Source: JBCBEX01 sp039027055
GTDB lineage: Bacteria > Bacteroidota > Rhodothermia > Rhodothermales > Rubricoccaceae
Direction: 5' to 3'
Length of the DNA: 11,373 nt
Assembly: GCA_039027055.1 (NCBI GenBank)
Contig: JBCCLD010000127.1
Location: 1-11,373 of the forward strand
The notes below the pieces were generated by a model. That model saw nothing but the letters and a program-made list of their open reading frames with translations, did not search any database and had not been told where the DNA came from. Position 1 is the stretch's first letter, and each line of letters begins with the position of its first letter. The position numbers were made by a program, and so were the translations under genes. This document shows positions 1 through 7,935 of this stretch, one piece after another.

Positions 1-19
1 GAGACGCCGTTTGCGTCTC
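1..19. repeat. Perfect 7-bp inverted repeat (hairpin) at the left edge
   Basis: GAGACGC at 1-7 and GCGTCTC at 13-19 are exact reverse complements with a 5-nt loop. No T-tract follows on the plus strand, and the sequence beyond position 1 is not available. It could be a transcription terminator for a gene to the left or a chance palindrome. A second small palindrome (GATCC, 4-nt loop, GGATC) lies at 41-54. No gene is supported in 1-166. Confidence 0.4.
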
Positions 20-136
20 CGAAAGGCGCACGAGGAGCGCGATCCCGTAGGATCGAGTGACGAGTGGACCCCCCATTCTGTAGAGGTGGGCGGAGGCCGA
101 ACGGAGGCCGTGAGCACCGATCAGACCGATTGTCCA

Positions 137-152
137 CACGCTCTAGGGCGTG
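137..152 (-). terminator. Small hairpin just past the 3' end of the epimerase gene
   Basis: CACGC (137-141) and GCGTG (148-152) form a 5-bp stem with a 6-nt loop, 14 nt downstream of the TGA stop of the minus-strand epimerase gene. There is no U-tract on the minus strand, so intrinsic termination is doubtful. Position is the only support for calling it a terminator. Confidence 0.2.
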
Positions 153-166
153 CCGGGACGACGTAC

Positions 167-1123
167 TCAGGCATAGCGCCTACGCCACGTGTCGCACAGG
201 TTGTGCGCAGCCTCCGGCCACGTCGGGTGCTCGAATGTAAAGCCGTGCTCCACAAGGCGGCCCGGCACGACGCGGCGGCTCTTGAGCACGAGTTCGCTCT
301 CGGTACGCATAAAGGACGCGCCGACCTCTAGCATCCAGGCCGTCGCTGGCAGACCGATGCGCGTCCCCCATGCCTCACGAAGCGCGCGCATGAACGCGGC
401 GTTCGGCAGCGGATGTGGAGCCGCCAGGTTAACCGCGCCGTCGATCTCGTCGTGGTCGATGAGCCACCGGACGGCGCGCACAAAATCGTCGCCATGGAGC
501 CAGGAGACGTACTGCCGCCCGTCGCCTGAGGCGCCGCCGAGGCCGCGGCGGGCGAGGCCGAGCAGCGTGTCGAAGATGCCACCGCGGTCGGCGCTCATCA
601 CCACGGCGGCGCGGAGCGCCACCTTGCGGGTCTGCGGCGTGTCGGCCTCGGCGAGGGTGCGCTCCCACGCCTGCGCCACGTCGATGCTGAAGCGCTAGGA
701 CGCCGGCGCGCCGGGCTCGGTGCCGCCGATCAGGCCGGTCGCCTCGTCGTTGGGCGCGTCGTAGCGGTGGGCGTAGATCGTCGCCGTGCTCATCTGCAGC
801 CACACCGGCGGCGGGGCCTGCGCCCGCGCAATCGCCTCGCCGACGATGCGGGTCGACGCCACGCGTGAGTCCATGATGAGGCGGCGGTTCTCGGGCGTAT
901 ACCGGCAGTCGACGCTGCGCCCGGCGAGGTTCACGACCACGTCGGCTCTGTCGAACTCGGCCGCCCAGGGACCGAGCGTGCGTGCGTCCCACGCAACCCC
1001 GCGCCAGGGGGCGTCGCTGTCTGGGGAGCGGCTTAGCACAACGACTTCGTGACCGTCCGCGTGGAAGTCGCGGGCGAGGAGCGTGCCGAGCTGGCCGCTG
1101 CCTCCGGCAAGGAGGATCTTCAT
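167..1123 (-). pseudogene. TIGR01777 family SDR epimerase, interrupted by in-frame amber stop
   Basis: This is an extended short-chain dehydrogenase of the TIGR01777/YfcH family (NAD(P)-binding epimerase domain followed by DUF1731); the substrate is unknown for the family. The start chosen is the ATG at 1123, giving MKILLAGGSGQLG with the GGxGxxG Rossmann motif at residues 7-13; an ATG 8 codons upstream is also in frame. Codon 143 (695-697 on the plus strand, CTA) reads TAG. The frame then continues without any shift: RFSIDVAQAWE directly follows the stop, and the C-terminal DUF1731 part (RRVVPGRLVEHGF, then PTWPEAA) is intact to the TGA at 167-169. Counting the amber codon, the reading frame is 318 residues, a normal family length. 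Homologues as I remember them have Trp before the R-F-S-I-D/E segment, so TGG to TAG is the simplest explanation. A GTG at 679 could restart the second half, but that half would lack the nucleotide-binding motif. The gene is divergent from hutU, with a 116-nt intergenic region in which I see no clear promoter. A sequencing error remains possible. Confidence 0.85.
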
Positions 1124-1239
1124 GGCATAGGTGGGAATCACGAACATGGGGACAGAGGATAGTCCATGGGTTGCACCTCTGGCTTTTCGCTGGAGCGCCG
1201 CCGTACGTTGAGGCTTCCCCCAACCGACTCCCCGCTCCC

Positions 1240-2928
<1,689 letters not shown>

Positions 2929-2950
2929 CGCGTCTCAGCCCCTCCCCTCA

Positions 2951-2978
2951 AGTCATCCCCGCGAACGCAGGGACCCAC
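2951..2978 (+). repeat. Left inverted repeat of the GIY-YIG unit
   Basis: The core reads CCCCGCG, AA, CGCAGGG (2957-2972), an imperfect palindrome in which A2969 breaks one C-G pair. The sequence matches the reverse complement of 3468-3495 at 27 of 28 positions. It starts 23 nt after the hutU stop codon, so the hairpin could also act as the 3' end or stabiliser of a hutU transcript. No T-tract follows. Confidence 0.85.
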
Positions 2979-3084
2979 GAGGCTGACTCGTTAATGATTG
3001 TCTTCGATGGCTGCGTCCAGCGAGGTTCTACAAACTCGCTCCTGTAAATACGTTCGACTCAGCACCGCTCCCTCACGCTCACCC

Positions 3085-3447
3085 ATGCCCAAACCCGGCA
3101 CCGTCTACATCCTCGCCTCCCGGCGCAACGGCACGCTCTACACCGGCGTTACGAGCGATCTCGCGCGGCGCGTCCGGGAGCACAAGCAGGGCTCGATCCC
3201 AGGTTTCACGAGGAATTATGGCGTGCAGCGGTTGGTTTATATCGAGGAATTCGACGACATCCAGGACGCGATGGTGCGCGAGCGACGACTGAAAAAGTGG
3301 AATCGCGCGTGGGAGCTGGAGCTGATCGAGGAGGCGAATCCGGGATGGCGAGACCTGTACGAGTTGGTGGTCGCTGGAAGGATTTCCTCTCTGCGAGAAT
3401 GGATGGACTATGCGGTGTTGTGCTTCTTCGTGGCTTGGTCCCGCTGA
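3085..3447 (+). CDS. Small GIY-YIG nuclease family protein (YhbQ/UPF0213-like)
   Basis: A 120-residue protein whose first 92 residues are a complete minimal GIY-YIG nuclease domain. VYIL at 7-10 and YTG at 19-21 form the GIY-YIG pair. Arg28/Arg29 in DLARRVREH give the catalytic arginine, Glu67 in RERRLKKWNR is the metal-binding glutamate, and the usual ANPGWRDLY ends the domain. Members of this family cut DNA or are poorly characterised; the target of this one is unknown. The ATG at 3085 is used; a TTG at 2998 would add 29 residues that do not resemble the family. The last 28 or so residues (LYELVVAGRISS onward, ending hydrophobic) exceed the normal length of about 90-100. The tail may simply be read-through into the element's 3' flank. 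The gene lies between the inverted repeats, in the same direction as the hut genes, so it is probably cotranscribed with them. It has no role in histidine breakdown that I can see. Confidence 0.88.
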   Translation: MPKPGTVYILASRRNGTLYTGVTSDLARRVREHKQGSIPGFTRNYGVQRLVYIEEFDDIQDAMVRERRLKKWNRAWELELIEEANPGWRDLYELVVAGRISSLREWMDYAVLCFFVAWSR

Positions 3448-3467
3448 GTCGTTGCTTTGCTAAACGT

Positions 3468-3495
3468 GTGGGTCCCCGCGTTCGCGGGGATGACT
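3468..3495 (+). repeat. Right inverted repeat of the GIY-YIG unit, hairpin just before hutH
   Basis: Reverse complement of 2951-2978 with one mismatch. Internally TCCCCGC (3473-3479) pairs perfectly with GCGGGGA (3484-3490) around a GTTC tetraloop, giving a very stable hairpin. The repeat ends 11 nt before the hutH ATG, where a ribosome binding site would normally sit, so it could affect hutH translation. The T-rich stretch after it (GATTTCTTCC) is too broken for a standard terminator. Confidence 0.85.
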
Positions 3496-3506
3496 GATTT
3501 CTTCCT

Positions 3507-5078
3507 ATGGTTATCGACACAATCACCTCGGCTCTCACGATCCCGCGTCTCTACGCGGATCTCGATGCGAGCATCGCGTCGTTGCGGACCGACCTCCAAC
3601 GTGGACGCACGGGGCGGGTGGCGGCGGCGCGGGGCGTCGTGGAAGACGCGCTCGGGAGCGGGGCGACGTACTACGGCATCAACACGGGCTTCGGCGCGCT
3701 GGCGCGGGTGCGCGTCTCCGAGACCGACCTCGAACGGCTCCAGCACAACCTCATCGTCTCGCACGCCGTCGGCGTCGGGCCGCGCGTGCCGAAGGAGGTC
3801 GCGCGGCTGATGCTGCGTCTCAAGGTGCACGCGCTCGGGCTCGGCCACTCGGGCGTGTCGCCTGCGACGTTCGACCGGCTGCTCACCTTCGCCGAGCGTG
3901 ACCTCGTGCCGGTGATGCCGAGCCGGGGCAGTCTCGGCGCATCAGGTGACCTCGCGCCGCTGGCGCACCTCGCATTGCCGCTCCTCGGGCGGGGACGCTT
4001 CTGGGACGACGCCGGCCAGCACGCGCGCCCCGCCGCCGAGGTGCTTGCCGAGCACGACCTTGATCCACTCACGCTGGGTGCCAAGGATGGCCTCGCGCTC
4101 ATCAACGGCACGCAGATGATGAGCGCCTACGGGGCGTACGTGCTGGAGCGCGCCCACCACCTCGTCAAGGCCGCCGACCTCCTCGCGGCGATGTCACTCG
4201 AAGCGCTCCAAGGCTCCGCGACGCCGTTCGACCCGCGCATCCAGGCCGTGCGCCCACATCGTGGTCAGGGCCTCGTCGCTGAGAACGTGCGCCAGTTGCT
4301 CGCGGGCAGCGAGATCCTGGAGAGCCACCGCGACTGCGGCAAGGTGCAGGACCCGTACTCGCTGCGGTGCGTGCCGCAGGTCCACGGGGCCAGCCGCGAC
4401 GCCCTCGCGCACGCGGCCTCCGTTGTTGAGGTCGAGATCAACAGCGTCACGGACAACCCGCTCGTCTTTCACCCTGAGGACGGGGGCGAGGGCGACCCGC
4501 CCATCGTCGCCCCACCGATTGTCTCGGGGGGCAACTTCCACGGGCAGCCGCTCGCGCTCGCGCTCGACTACGCCGCCATCGCGCTCGCCGAACTCGCCAG
4601 CATCGCCGAGCGGCGCATCTACCTCCTCGTGGAAGGCAACGACGGCCTGCCCGCCTTCCTGATGAGGGAGACGGGGCTGAACTCCGGGTTCATGATGCCG
4701 CAGTACACCGCCGCCGCGCTCGTCTCAGAGAACAAGGTGCTCTGCCACCCCGCGTCGGTCGACTCGATCCCGTCGAGCCGCGGGCAGGAGGACCACGTCT
4801 CGATGGGCAGCGTGTCGGCACTGAAGTGCTTCGATGTGCTGGCCAACGTGGAGCGGGTGCTCGCCATCGAACTACTCACGGCGGCGCAGGCGCTCGACTA
4901 CCGCGCGCCGCTGCGGCCCGGGCGCGGCGTCGAGGTCGCGCACCAGCTGTTGCGCGATCACGTGTCCCACCGCGAGGCCGACGCGGACTTCCAGCGCGAC
5001 GGCACGCGCTGCCTCGACCTGCTCCAGTCGGGCGCCCTCGTGCGCGCCGTGGAAGCGGAGGTAGGCTCCCTGCGCTGA
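3507..5078 (+). CDS. hutH: Histidine ammonia-lyase (histidase)
   Basis: Deaminates L-histidine to trans-urocanate and ammonia, the entry step of the pathway. The 523-residue product carries the MIO-forming triad Ala145-Ser146-Gly147 in GSLGASGDLAPLAHL, matching the Ser143 region of the P. putida enzyme. It also has YYGINTGFG at residues 55-63, whose tyrosine is catalytic in the family. Other conserved stretches are QDPYSLRCVPQVHG, EINSVTDNPLVF, SGGNFHGQPLAL and SRGQEDHVSMGS. A short insertion after the DNPLVF motif (an acidic and proline-rich loop, EDGGEGDPPIVAPP) makes it slightly longer than the usual 505-515. The ATG at 3507 gives MVIDTITSALTIP; no Shine-Dalgarno sequence is seen because the GIY-YIG unit's right repeat occupies that place. 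The TGA stop overlaps the hutI start by one base (TGATG), so the two are translationally coupled. Confidence 0.97.
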   Translation: MVIDTITSALTIPRLYADLDASIASLRTDLQRGRTGRVAAARGVVEDALGSGATYYGINTGFGALARVRVSETDLERLQHNLIVSHAVGVGPRVPKEVARLMLRLKVHALGLGHSGVSPATFDRLLTFAERDLVPVMPSRGSLGASGDLAPLAHLALPLLGRGRFWDDAGQHARPAAEVLAEHDLDPLTLGAKDGLALINGTQMMSAYGAYVLERAHHLVKAADLLAAMSLEALQGSATPFDPRIQAVRPHRGQGLVAENVRQLLAGSEILESHRDCGKVQDPYSLRCVPQVHGASRDALAHAASVVEVEINSVTDNPLVFHPEDGGEGDPPIVAPPIVSGGNFHGQPLALALDYAAIALAELASIAERRIYLLVEGNDGLPAFLMRETGLNSGFMMPQYTAAALVSENKVLCHPASVDSIPSSRGQEDHVSMGSVSALKCFDVLANVERVLAIELLTAAQALDYRAPLRPGRGVEVAHQLLRDHVSHREADADFQRDGTRCLDLLQSGALVRAVEAEVGSLR

Positions 5079-6319
5079 TGCCCGTCCTCACCGACATCGC
5101 CACGCTCGCGACGTGCCGCGCTGACGGCGGACAGGCGGCCATCCACGCAATTCCCGATGCTGCGCTCGTGTGGGAGGGCGACACGGTTCGCTGGGTCGGG
5201 CCCGCCTCGGAACTCCCTGACGCTTACGATGGCTGGGCGCATCAATCGGCAGGCGGGCGGCTCGTCATTCCGGGTTTGGTCGATGCCCACACGCACCTCG
5301 CGTTCGGCGGGTGGCGGGCCGACGAGTTCGCCGCGCGCATTCGCGAGACGAGCTACCTCGACATCGCGCGGACGGGCGGCGGCATCGCCTCGACGGTACG
5401 CGCCACCCGTGCTGCAAGCGAGGACGATTTGGTGGCGCGCGCTGCTGGCTTCCTTGACGCGATGCGCACGCTCGGCGTCACGACGGTCGAGGCGAAATCG
5501 GGCTACGGGCTGACCGTCGCCGACGAAATCAAGACGCTGCGAGCGTACCGCCGCCTGGCAGATTCGCAGCCGACGCGCATCGTCCCGACGTGTCTCGCCG
5601 CGCACATTGTCCCGCCGGAGTATGCCGACAACCGTGCGGCCTACGTGCGCCTCATCACGGACGAACTGCTCCCGCAGGTCGCCGATGAGGGCCTCGCGCG
5701 CTTCTGCGACGTGTTCGTGGAGGACACGGCGTTCTCGCTCGACGAGGCGCGGACGATCTTCGCCGCCGCCACCGAGCAGGGGCTGCGTCCCAAGTTGCAC
5801 GCCGACCAACTCACCGACACCGGCGGCGCAGCGCTGGCCGCCGAGGTCGGGGCCGCGAGCGCCGACCACCTCGAATGCGTCTCGGACGAGGGCATCGCGG
5901 CGCTGGCCGAGGCGGGCGTGGTGGCTGTCTCGCTGCCTCTGGCGACGCTCTACCTGCACGTCGACCCGCTCCCGGCGCGGCGGCTCATTGAGGCGGGCGT
6001 GGCCGTGGCCGTGGCGACCGACTTCAACCCGGGCAGCGCGCCGAGCTACCACCTCCCCTTCGCGCTCACGCTGGCCTGCACGCTGCAACGGATGACGCCC
6101 GCCGAAGCACTCAAGGGCGCGACGCTCTACGCCGCACGCGCCACCGGCATGGGGACGGAGGTCGGCTCCCTCGAACCCGGCAAGCGCGCCGACTTCGCCG
6201 TGATCGACGCGCCTGACGTGGACCACTGGCTCTACCACCTCCGCCCCAACGCCTGCGTCCGCACGGTGATCGGCGGCGAAACCGTCTGGCGTGCCGAGGG
6301 CTCTCGTACCGATGCCTAA
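5078..6319 (+). CDS. hutI: Imidazolonepropionase
   Basis: Hydrolyses 4-imidazolone-5-propionate to N-formimidoyl-L-glutamate. It is an amidohydrolase-superfamily metalloenzyme of 413 residues (typical length about 400-420). Visible metal ligands are His71 and His73 in VDAHTHLAFGG, His241 in KLHADQL and Asp315 in VATDFNPGS. These line up with the zinc ligands His80, His82, His249 and Asp324 of Bacillus subtilis HutI. His264 in SADHLE is the usual conserved active-site histidine. Other family segments include EAKSGYGL (138-145), TCLAAHIVPPE (171-181) and the C-terminal LEPGKRADFAVID. The ATG at 5078 overlaps the hutH stop by one base; a GGAGGT lies 15 nt upstream, a little far for a strong ribosome site. 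The 3' end overlaps hutG by 8 nt. Confidence 0.97.
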   Translation: MPVLTDIATLATCRADGGQAAIHAIPDAALVWEGDTVRWVGPASELPDAYDGWAHQSAGGRLVIPGLVDAHTHLAFGGWRADEFAARIRETSYLDIARTGGGIASTVRATRAASEDDLVARAAGFLDAMRTLGVTTVEAKSGYGLTVADEIKTLRAYRRLADSQPTRIVPTCLAAHIVPPEYADNRAAYVRLITDELLPQVADEGLARFCDVFVEDTAFSLDEARTIFAAATEQGLRPKLHADQLTDTGGAALAAEVGAASADHLECVSDEGIAALAEAGVVAVSLPLATLYLHVDPLPARRLIEAGVAVAVATDFNPGSAPSYHLPFALTLACTLQRMTPAEALKGATLYAARATGMGTEVGSLEPGKRADFAVIDAPDVDHWLYHLRPNACVRTVIGGETVWRAEGSRTDA

Positions 6320-7250
6320 CTTCGTCCCTGCTGCTATTCTCGTCCCTACCGACATCCCGGTTCCGAAGACACTGCCAGACGACCCGCGCCTCGGGCACTG
6401 GCTGGCCCGCCACCGCAACACTCCCGACGCGCGCGTGGTGCTCGTCGGCGTTCCCTCGGACGAGGGCGTGCGGCGCAACGACGGACGTCCGGGTGCCGCA
6501 GCAGGCCCCGCTGCGATCCGCCGCGCGCTCTACGCGATGACGCCCGACGCGACGAACTACGACGCCTTCGTCGGGCTGCTCGACCGCACCGTCGACCTCG
6601 GCGACGTGCGCGTGACCGGCGACGTGGAGGCCGACCAGCAGCGCCTTGGCACCGTGCTCGCGCCGTTGCTAGCGGATGGCGTCGTGGCCATCGTGCTCGG
6701 CGGCGGGCACGAGACGACGTACGGGCACATCCTCGGCTACGCTGGGGCGGGCCTCACACCCGAGATCCTCAACTGGGACGCCCACGCCGACGTGCGGCCC
6801 TATCCGCAGGGCGCGCATTCTGGCTCGCCATTTCGTCAGGCCATCGAGGCTGGGCACTGCACGCGCTACCGCGTCGCGGGTCTCCAACCGCACCGGGCCG
6901 CGCACGCGCACGCCGCCTTCGTACGTGCCCACGGTGACCTCGTATGGCAGCACGACCTGGACGCGCAGCGTGTCACCGACCTCGTCGCCGACAGCGGTCA
7001 CCCAACGCTCGCCACGTTCGACCTCGACGCCCTCAACGCCGCGCACGCGCCGGGCGTGAGCGCACCCAACGCGGGCGGCCTCCCCGCAAAGCTGTGGCTG
7101 AAAGCGGCCTACGAGACAGCTCGTTCCCCACACGTCACCTCGTTCGACGTGGTCGAGTTAAACCCAACGTTCGACTTGGATGGCCGAACAGCTAGGCTCG
7201 CGGCGCTCACTGTCTGGACGTTCCTGAAAGGGCTTGCCGAGCGCGCCTAG
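6312..7250 (+). CDS. hutG: Formimidoylglutamase (ureohydrolase family)
   Basis: Hydrolyses N-formimidoyl-L-glutamate to L-glutamate and formamide, the one-step end of the pathway. A 312-residue arginase/agmatinase-fold enzyme with the full binuclear Mn set: His133 in LGGGHETTYGH, Asp156/His158/Asp160 in NWDAHADVRP, and Asp237/Asp239 in TFDLDAL. The HSGSPFRQAIE segment (169-179) matches HutG rather than arginase or agmatinase. The ATG at 6312 is chosen because it overlaps the end of hutI by 8 nt (ATGCCTAA); a GTG at 6291 would add 7 residues. The stop codon overlaps tail-to-tail by a few bases with the stop of the small minus-strand gene ending at 7247, so the two operons converge with no room for a dedicated terminator. 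Confidence 0.95.
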   Translation: MPNFVPAAILVPTDIPVPKTLPDDPRLGHWLARHRNTPDARVVLVGVPSDEGVRRNDGRPGAAAGPAAIRRALYAMTPDATNYDAFVGLLDRTVDLGDVRVTGDVEADQQRLGTVLAPLLADGVVAIVLGGGHETTYGHILGYAGAGLTPEILNWDAHADVRPYPQGAHSGSPFRQAIEAGHCTRYRVAGLQPHRAAHAHAAFVRAHGDLVWQHDLDAQRVTDLVADSGHPTLATFDLDALNAAHAPGVSAPNAGGLPAKLWLKAAYETARSPHVTSFDVVELNPTFDLDGRTARLAALTVWTFLKGLAERA

Positions 7251-7462
7251 TCGTGGGACTGGAGTAGGATTCGCGCTTCCGCCCATGGCTTGTTGGCCAG
7301 CGCCTGGGCCGCTTCGAGGTGGTCATCGCAGATCCAGTGCAGGCCTTTCGGGTGCCCCACCGTGCGCGGGGGCAGCGGCTCATAGTCCGCGAATCGAACC
7401 GTGCGAAAACCGGTCGCACCAGGGCGGCGACGACGACATACCGCACAGATGGGAGGCTTCAT
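7247..7462 (-). CDS. Small CCCH putative zinc-binding protein, function unknown
   Basis: A 71-residue protein. Cys6-x2-Cys9 near the N-terminus and Cys45-x2-His48 (WICDDHLE) form a plausible single zinc site, like a miniature zinc ribbon. Between them lies RFADYEPLPPRTVGHPKG, whose VGHPKGLHW stretch looks like a conserved surface. The composition is basic at the N-terminus and acidic or amphipathic at the C-terminus. I do not recognise a named family. It follows the 145-aa gene by 27 nt on the same strand, so it is probably the last gene of the arsS operon. Its stop overlaps the end of hutG. The Cys/His spacing and normal codon use argue that it is real; there is no Shine-Dalgarno sequence. 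Confidence 0.65.
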   Translation of the reverse strand: MKPPICAVCRRRRPGATGFRTVRFADYEPLPPRTVGHPKGLHWICDDHLEAAQALANKPWAEARILLQSHD

Positions 7463-7489
7463 GGCAACCGCGATTCGTTTGAGCGCGGA

Positions 7490-7927
7490 CTACAGTCGGA
7501 TGACGGCATCCTTTTTCAGTTGAGCTAAGATTTCGTTCGCTGCCGTCAGACTCTCGATAAAGATGAGATCCATGACCGTCCCAGTTGTCTTCCGGTATCG
7601 GCGTTCTAGCGTGTCTCCGTTGCGCGCTAGCAGCGCGTCATCGCCCATATCATCGAGGATCTGTTTAATCAGCGCAAGAGCGTCCTCGTCAGAGAGCGTT
7701 GCCCAATCCTGAATGGGCTCTGTGCACAGCCGACGAGCCAGCGACTCAAGGGACTCAGCGCTCCAATACTCGTGCAGGGTTTGGTCATCAAGGATCATCC
7801 CCGTCAATCGTTGGACCTCAGCAACGGCTTCTTCCGCCGTGATTTCGCCGTCTTCGAACGCGCGGATCGCCTGAGCGACACACGACTGGCAGTCCGGTGA
7901 CGAAACGAGCTCGGGAGCCCCTGCCAT
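7490..7927 (-). CDS. 145-aa hypothetical protein downstream of arsS
   Basis: I do not recognise this protein. It is acidic and predicted mostly helical, with no signal peptide or membrane segment. Features are Cys13-x2-Cys16 (DCQSCVAQAI), an early EDGEITAEEAVAEVQRLTG helix pair, LSDEDALALIKQILDDMG in the middle, RRYRKTTGT, and an I/L-rich C-terminus ending KKDAVIRL. The ATG at 7927 begins 8 nt after the arsS stop, so the two are almost certainly cotranscribed and possibly coupled. Its G+C content is low for the neighbourhood: by hand count 241 of 420 bases (57%) in 7501-7920, against about 62-63% in samples of arsS and about 72% in a sample of hutH. That could mean recent acquisition or weaker selection. 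A role in arsenic metabolism is suggested only by position. Confidence 0.7.
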   Translation of the reverse strand: MAGAPELVSSPDCQSCVAQAIRAFEDGEITAEEAVAEVQRLTGMILDDQTLHEYWSAESLESLARRLCTEPIQDWATLSDEDALALIKQILDDMGDDALLARNGDTLERRYRKTTGTVMDLIFIESLTAANEILAQLKKDAVIRL

Positions 7928-7935
7928 TGCTCAAC

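Larger units (their letters stand above)
2951..3495 (+). mobile_element. Putative inverted-repeat-bounded GIY-YIG unit inside the hut operon
   Basis: Two 28-nt sequences (2951-2978 and 3468-3495) are reverse complements of each other with one mismatch, at 2969. They enclose about 490 bp carrying one small GIY-YIG endonuclease gene. Removing the unit would leave hutU and hutH about 33 nt apart, in keeping with the tight packing of hutH-hutI-hutG. I see no clear target-site duplication (TCAA on the left against GATT on the right), so classical transposition is not shown. The repeats belong in style to the widespread GTCATCCCCGCG...CGCGGGGA palindromes, whose junk translations read AFAGMT or RVRGDD. 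That the gene and the repeats move or are maintained together is inference. Confidence 0.5.

Noticed and set aside
695..697. Pyrrolysine or other recoding at the amber codon
   Set aside because: The family is not known to use pyrrolysine, no recoding signal is evident, and a Trp-to-amber mutation is simpler.
4958..6478. 506-codon open frame on the minus strand opposite hutI
   Set aside because: Antisense shadow crossing hutH, hutI and hutG boundaries; no recognisable motifs.
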